Source of the DNA: JBOGJG01 sp050747825
GTDB lineage: Bacteria; Acidobacteriota; UBA6911; RPQK01; JBOGJG01
DNA length: 17,273 bases
Direction of reading: 5' to 3'
Assembly: GCA_050747825.1 (NCBI GenBank)
Contig: JBOGJG010000074.1
Coordinates: forward strand, 1 to 17,273
Part shown: piece after piece, positions 14,352-17,273 of the stretch
Position numbering within the stretch: the first letter of the stretch is position 1
Layout of the letters: each line of letters opens with the position of its first letter
Notes under the pieces: model-generated
What the model saw: only the letters and a program-made list of their open reading frames with translations
Database searches by the model: none
What the model was told of the DNA's origin: nothing
Program-made: the position numbers and the translations under genes

Positions 14352-15708
14352 AGGGGGACGCCTCCTCGCTCCAGATGATAACCCACAGAATGATGGTCGC
14401 CCGGTACACCGGCGAAGTGAGCCACACGAAGCGCTCCACCGGGGCATACGCCTGCAGTCTGCTCAGCATCTCGCCCAGTCCGACATAGCAGAAATAACCG
14501 CACGCCACCAGGGCCACCAGGAAGTACAGGTCCGTGTCCAGGACTCGCCGCGTATATGCCTCCGGCGCCAAGAGCGTCTGAAACATCAGTAATGCCTGAT
14601 CGAGGCTGTTGGCCCGGAAGAGGATCCAGCCCAGGGAAACGGGAATGAAGGTCAGGGGCCAGTAAAAAGTCCTGAGTCCTGAGTCCTGAGGCCTGAGGCC
14701 AGGAAATCGCCCAGAGAGAATTTGCTGGAGTTGGCGGTGGATGAGCAGGAGCAGACCCTGGTAGACACCCCAGAGCAGGAGGGTGCCGGTCAGGCCGTGC
14801 CAGAGTCCAAAGATCGTCATTGAGAGCACCAGCGCAAGGTGACGCCAGCTCAGGCTGCGCCGCAGCGAAGCCAGAGGGAAAAAAACGTAATCTCGAATCC
14901 AGGAGGAAAGCGACATGTGCCAGCGGCTCCAGAATTCCGCAGGCGTGCGCGCCAGGTAAGGGTTATTGAAATTTTCGCGCAAGCGGATTCCAAAAAGCCG
15001 GGCAGAGCCGATCGCCATATGGGAGTAGCCGGCAAAGTCAAAGAATACCTGAAATCCAAAGCCGAGAGCCAGAATCCAGACATCCCATGCGCCCCAGCCG
15101 GACGCCTGATCGAATCCTGCCGTAACTCCCTGCCCGGCCTGGACTCCGCGCGCCAGAGTATCCGCTATTACAATCTTCATGAAGAGCCCTGCCAGCAGGC
15201 GAGCGGAGCCCACCTGCAGATCCTGCCGCGAGGGTCGAGCGGAGCGGCGAAACTGAGGCAGCATCTCGGGGAGCCGGCAGATCGGCCCCGCCAGGATATA
15301 GGGCCAAAATGCCATATAGAGCAGAAACTCAGTCAAACTTGGCCTCTCCTGATAGCCCCTGTAGACGTCCACCAGATAGCTGATCGCCTGAAAGGTATAA
15401 AAGGAAATCCCCACCAGGGCTACAAAGGAGACTGCAAACCTGAAGGCGACCAACAGCCCGATGTTCACCAGCACACCAGGCCACAGAATGGACGCAGCAG
15501 GGTGGCGACGCAGAAGCCTTCCCCAGGCAAAATTGAAGAGCGATGAGCCCAGCAGAAGCAGGAGAAAGGCCGGACTCCAGGAGGCGTAAAAGAGATAGCT
15601 GGCCATGAGCAGAGCGGCCAGACGGAGGCGGGAATGGGAGACAAGGAAAAACGACAGCAGCCAGATGGCGATCAGGAAGGGGAAATATGCAAGGCTGTAA
15701 AGATTCAT
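14332..15708 (-). CDS. MBOAT family membrane acyltransferase (AlgI/DltB-like)
   Basis: This 458-residue polytopic protein belongs to the membrane-bound O-acyltransferase family near AlgI and DltB, which take acyl groups on the cytoplasmic side and deliver them across the membrane. Typical tracts are LLMASYLFYASW (33-44), GISFYTFQAISYLVDVYRG (100-118), FWPYILAGPICR (134-145), FFDFAGYSHMAIG (222-234), EFWSRWHMSLSSWIRDYVFFPL (starting 258) and IFGLWHGLTGTLLLWGVYQG (299-318), with H304 the likely catalytic histidine and H264 also conserved. Residues 337-346 (GLRPQDSGLR) are the translation of a four-unit heptad microsatellite. It starts 21 bases after holA and overlaps the ligase by 20, so the transcript probably runs holA to carrier gene. 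No good Shine-Dalgarno precedes its ATG. Confidence 0.92.
   Translation of the reverse strand: MNLYSLAYFPFLIAIWLLSFFLVSHSRLRLAALLMASYLFYASWSPAFLLLLLGSSLFNFAWGRLLRRHPAASILWPGVLVNIGLLVAFRFAVSFVALVGISFYTFQAISYLVDVYRGYQERPSLTEFLLYMAFWPYILAGPICRLPEMLPQFRRSARPSRQDLQVGSARLLAGLFMKIVIADTLARGVQAGQGVTAGFDQASGWGAWDVWILALGFGFQVFFDFAGYSHMAIGSARLFGIRLRENFNNPYLARTPAEFWSRWHMSLSSWIRDYVFFPLASLRRSLSWRHLALVLSMTIFGLWHGLTGTLLLWGVYQGLLLLIHRQLQQILSGRFPGLRPQDSGLRTFYWPLTFIPVSLGWILFRANSLDQALLMFQTLLAPEAYTRRVLDTDLYFLVALVACGYFCYVGLGEMLSRLQAYAPVERFVWLTSPVYRATIILWVIIWSEEASPFVYVRF
14671..14700. repeat. heptad microsatellite inside the MBOAT gene
   Basis: Four tandem heptads, cctgagt, cctgagt, cctgagg, cctgagg, then cc, lie inside the MBOAT reading frame and encode residues 337-346 (GLRPQDSGLR) on the minus strand. 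The frame stays open, and the site is in a polar loop before the FYWPLTFIPVSLGW segment. The same heptad, inverted, occurs at 16684-16704. Confidence 0.85.
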
Positions 15709-15729
15709 AAATGAAAAGCAGGCTGCAGC

Positions 15730-16674
15730 CTATGCGTTCATCTCCACAATCATCCGTTCCAGGTGAAACTTCGGATTGGTGCTGGTGGTCTTGCAGAGAC
15801 GGTCGGTTTCCCGGAGCTGGATCAAAGTCTGCACCAGCAGTCCATGGGAGTATTGGCGGATGCTCCTCTCTTTACCCTTGTAGCTCCACAAATTCAATTG
15901 CCTGATGATCGAGAAGAGCTGCTCTCCGCGCGCCAGCATCTCGTAGGCGACCAGCAGGCGCCTGAAGTTGCCGTACAGGATCGAAACGATCAGCGGTGCA
16001 GCCATCCCCATGTCATACAGCCGGTTGAGAATCTGGAGCGCCGTCCTGGACTGCCGGGCCGCTATGGCATCGACCAGAGCAAAGATCTCATAGTCGCGAG
16101 CCTGCAGAGTTATCTCCATGACCGACTCCAGGGTGATCCTGCGACTCTCCAGTTGCAGCAGAAACTGCTTCTCCAACTCCGAATCGAGGCGCTGTAAGTC
16201 ATCTCCAACCAAGTCGGACAAGGCCCGGGCTGCCCGGGTCTCAATGTCATAACCCTCCTCTTGGGCCCTGGATGTAATCCAGCGCACCAGGTCTCCGGTC
16301 TGGGCGACTTCGATTAGGGGAAGCTTTTTGGGCCACTTCGAGGGCTTCTTGGCGCCGACTTCCAGAACCATAGTGGTGCGTGAGGAGGGGTTGGCCAAAT
16401 ATCGAATCAGCCGCTCGTCGTCCACCTGGGCGTTCTGGACGTAAATCCAGCGGCGGGAGGCCATCCAGGGAAGCGTATTGGCGGCGTTGACAAGCTTGCC
16501 CACCATCTCCTTTTCATCCAAATCAAAGACCGCCCAGTTAAAAGCCCGCGTGCTCTCCTCGACCTGATTTCTGCAGTGCTCGTACACCTTTTTCTTCACG
16601 TAGTCCTGGTCGGTTTCCAGGAGGTAGACGGGCTCATGAGTCTCGACTAGGTCCAGGAATTGCGAGAGTTTCAT
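15730..16674 (-). CDS. holA: DNA polymerase III delta subunit (clamp loader)
   Basis: The delta subunit opens the beta sliding clamp within the clamp-loader complex. The 314-residue chain has the family pattern: PVYLLETDQDYVKKKVYEHC near the start (a degenerate AAA+ domain without a working P-loop), then TLPWMASRRWIYVQNA, and the central LSDLVGDDLQRLDSELEKQ. The C-terminal helical collar domain (about 210-314) includes MGMAAPLIVSILYGNFRRLL. Length fits HolA (about 320-345). The ATG at 16674 is preceded closely by a heptad repeat whose GAGG units could serve as a poor ribosome binding site. It follows lptE by 37 bases and precedes the MBOAT gene by 21. The lptE-holA pairing is common in diderms. 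Confidence 0.92.
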   Translation of the reverse strand: MKLSQFLDLVETHEPVYLLETDQDYVKKKVYEHCRNQVEESTRAFNWAVFDLDEKEMVGKLVNAANTLPWMASRRWIYVQNAQVDDERLIRYLANPSSRTTMVLEVGAKKPSKWPKKLPLIEVAQTGDLVRWITSRAQEEGYDIETRAARALSDLVGDDLQRLDSELEKQFLLQLESRRITLESVMEITLQARDYEIFALVDAIAARQSRTALQILNRLYDMGMAAPLIVSILYGNFRRLLVAYEMLARGEQLFSIIRQLNLWSYKGKERSIRQYSHGLLVQTLIQLRETDRLCKTTSTNPKFHLERMIVEMNA

Positions 16675-16683
16675 GCTTTTAGA

Positions 16684-16710
16684 GGCCTCAGGCCTCAGAC
16701 CTCAAGCCTT
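16684..16710. repeat. heptad repeat between lptE and holA
   Basis: Units ggcctca, ggcctca, gacctca and a partial agcct fill the 37-bp gap between the lptE stop and the holA ATG. It is the inverse-complement family of the cctgagg heptads inside the MBOAT gene. On the transcribed strand it places GAGG elements shortly before the holA start. Confidence 0.75.
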
Positions 16711-16711
16711 T

Positions 16712-17188
16712 TTAGAATCCTTCCACAATCGTCGTGATCACGCTGGCTGCGAAGTCACGTGCCATGCGGTCCACGGCCGGATTCTGCTCGGAGAAAAAAT
16801 TTCTCACATCGGTGTTGATGACGTACTGCTCACGAAAGATGTAATTGTCATTCTTGAAAAGCATCCGGCCGGTCGTTCTTTCCCGCAATTCAACCCGGAC
16901 ATTGAGCGTGATCAGGAAGGTTGAACCGAAGGTCTGCTGACCAAATGTCACGGGACTGGCGCTTACGGCGGTGATCACTCCGCTCAGGACGGCATCGGCC
17001 GCTTCCGCATTGTTCAGCACCCGGTAAGCCGTCTTCTCGACCAATTCGCGCACAAGAGAACGCGTCATGATTTGCTCAATCTCAAAGGTGGTCGTCTCGT
17101 TTTCTATAGGCGTCACGGCCACTGAGGCGATCTCCGAGCCGAGGCGATTTTGTGAGGCGAGGCGGTAGCCGCAAGAGGGCATCATCAT
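16712..17188 (-). CDS. lptE: LPS-assembly lipoprotein LptE (N-terminus uncertain)
   Basis: LptE is an outer-membrane lipoprotein that plugs the LptD barrel and helps deliver lipopolysaccharide to the surface. The pattern CGYRLA..., SVAVTPIENETTTFEIEQIMTRSLVRELVEK, DAVLSGVITAV, TLNVRVELRERTTGRMLFKN and the C-terminal AVDRMARDFAASVITTIVEGF fits the family. From the first visible ATG (17188) the protein is 158 residues and begins MMMPSCGY, a lipobox-like end with C6 as the lipidated residue but with almost no signal peptide. The codons upstream continue in frame as VCPLVALTIF, which would complete a hydrophobic signal core, so the true start is probably upstream. No in-frame ATG, GTG or TTG is visible before the window ends in a heptad array. 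Confidence 0.85.
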   Translation of the reverse strand: MMMPSCGYRLASQNRLGSEIASVAVTPIENETTTFEIEQIMTRSLVRELVEKTAYRVLNNAEAADAVLSGVITAVSASPVTFGQQTFGSTFLITLNVRVELRERTTGRMLFKNDNYIFREQYVINTDVRNFFSEQNPAVDRMARDFAASVITTIVEGF

Positions 17189-17220
17189 GAAGATAGTAAG
17201 TGCGACGAGGGGACAGACCG

Positions 17221-17273
<53 letters not shown>

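Noticed and set aside
14839..15546. 235-codon plus-strand open frame over the MBOAT gene
   Set aside because: Same reason: shadow of a membrane protein with conserved motifs on the minus strand.

Overview
The window looks like a chromosomal segment of a free-living, diderm (Gram-negative type), probably aerobic bacterium with moderately high GC. LptE implies an outer membrane with lipopolysaccharide. An O2-dependent acyl desaturase and a PdxH oxidase fit aerobic life. The transketolase is of the shorter, animal-like type. Heptad and nonamer micro-repeats litter the gaps. My guess is Acidobacteriota or a neighbouring deep-branching phylum, but that is inference and no marker settles it.

Layout, left to right. 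(1) 59-3190, plus strand: a large UPF0182 membrane protein, then an IscA/ErpA-type Fe-S carrier. (2) 3282-6156, minus strand: pdxH, a fatty-acyl desaturase and nadA in a row; the desaturase has its own extended -10 promoter. (3) 6232-8106, plus strand: a transketolase with a near-consensus promoter almost touching its start codon. (4) 8145-9376, minus strand: rpsT and a PhoH-family ATPase overlapping by one base, driven by a promoter with both consensus hexamers. (5) 9524-15708: a surface-modification block. It holds a GT39-like membrane glycosyltransferase (minus), a membrane-anchored SGNH protein (plus), and a minus-strand run of acyl carrier protein, fatty-acyl-AMP ligase and MBOAT acyltransferase. 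(6) 15730-17188, minus strand: holA and lptE.

The most interesting part is block 5. AMP-forming ligase, carrier protein, MBOAT and SGNH protein are the four parts of a Dlt-like acyl-transfer machine: activate, load on carrier, cross the membrane, hand to an extracytoplasmic SGNH protein. Here the ligase looks like a fatty-acyl-AMP ligase rather than a D-alanine ligase. The block lies between holA and rpsT, which are neighbours in many bacteria, so it may be an insertion. It also contains a perfect 19-bp palindrome between two divergent start codons, an inverted-repeat-bounded ~200-bp segment fitted between the ligase stop and the carrier start, a tail-to-tail overlap of the carrier and SGNH genes, and a heptad microsatellite translated inside the MBOAT protein.

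No tRNA, rRNA, CRISPR array or transposase gene was seen. The remaining intergenic space is short and mostly holds promoters or short-period tandem repeats.
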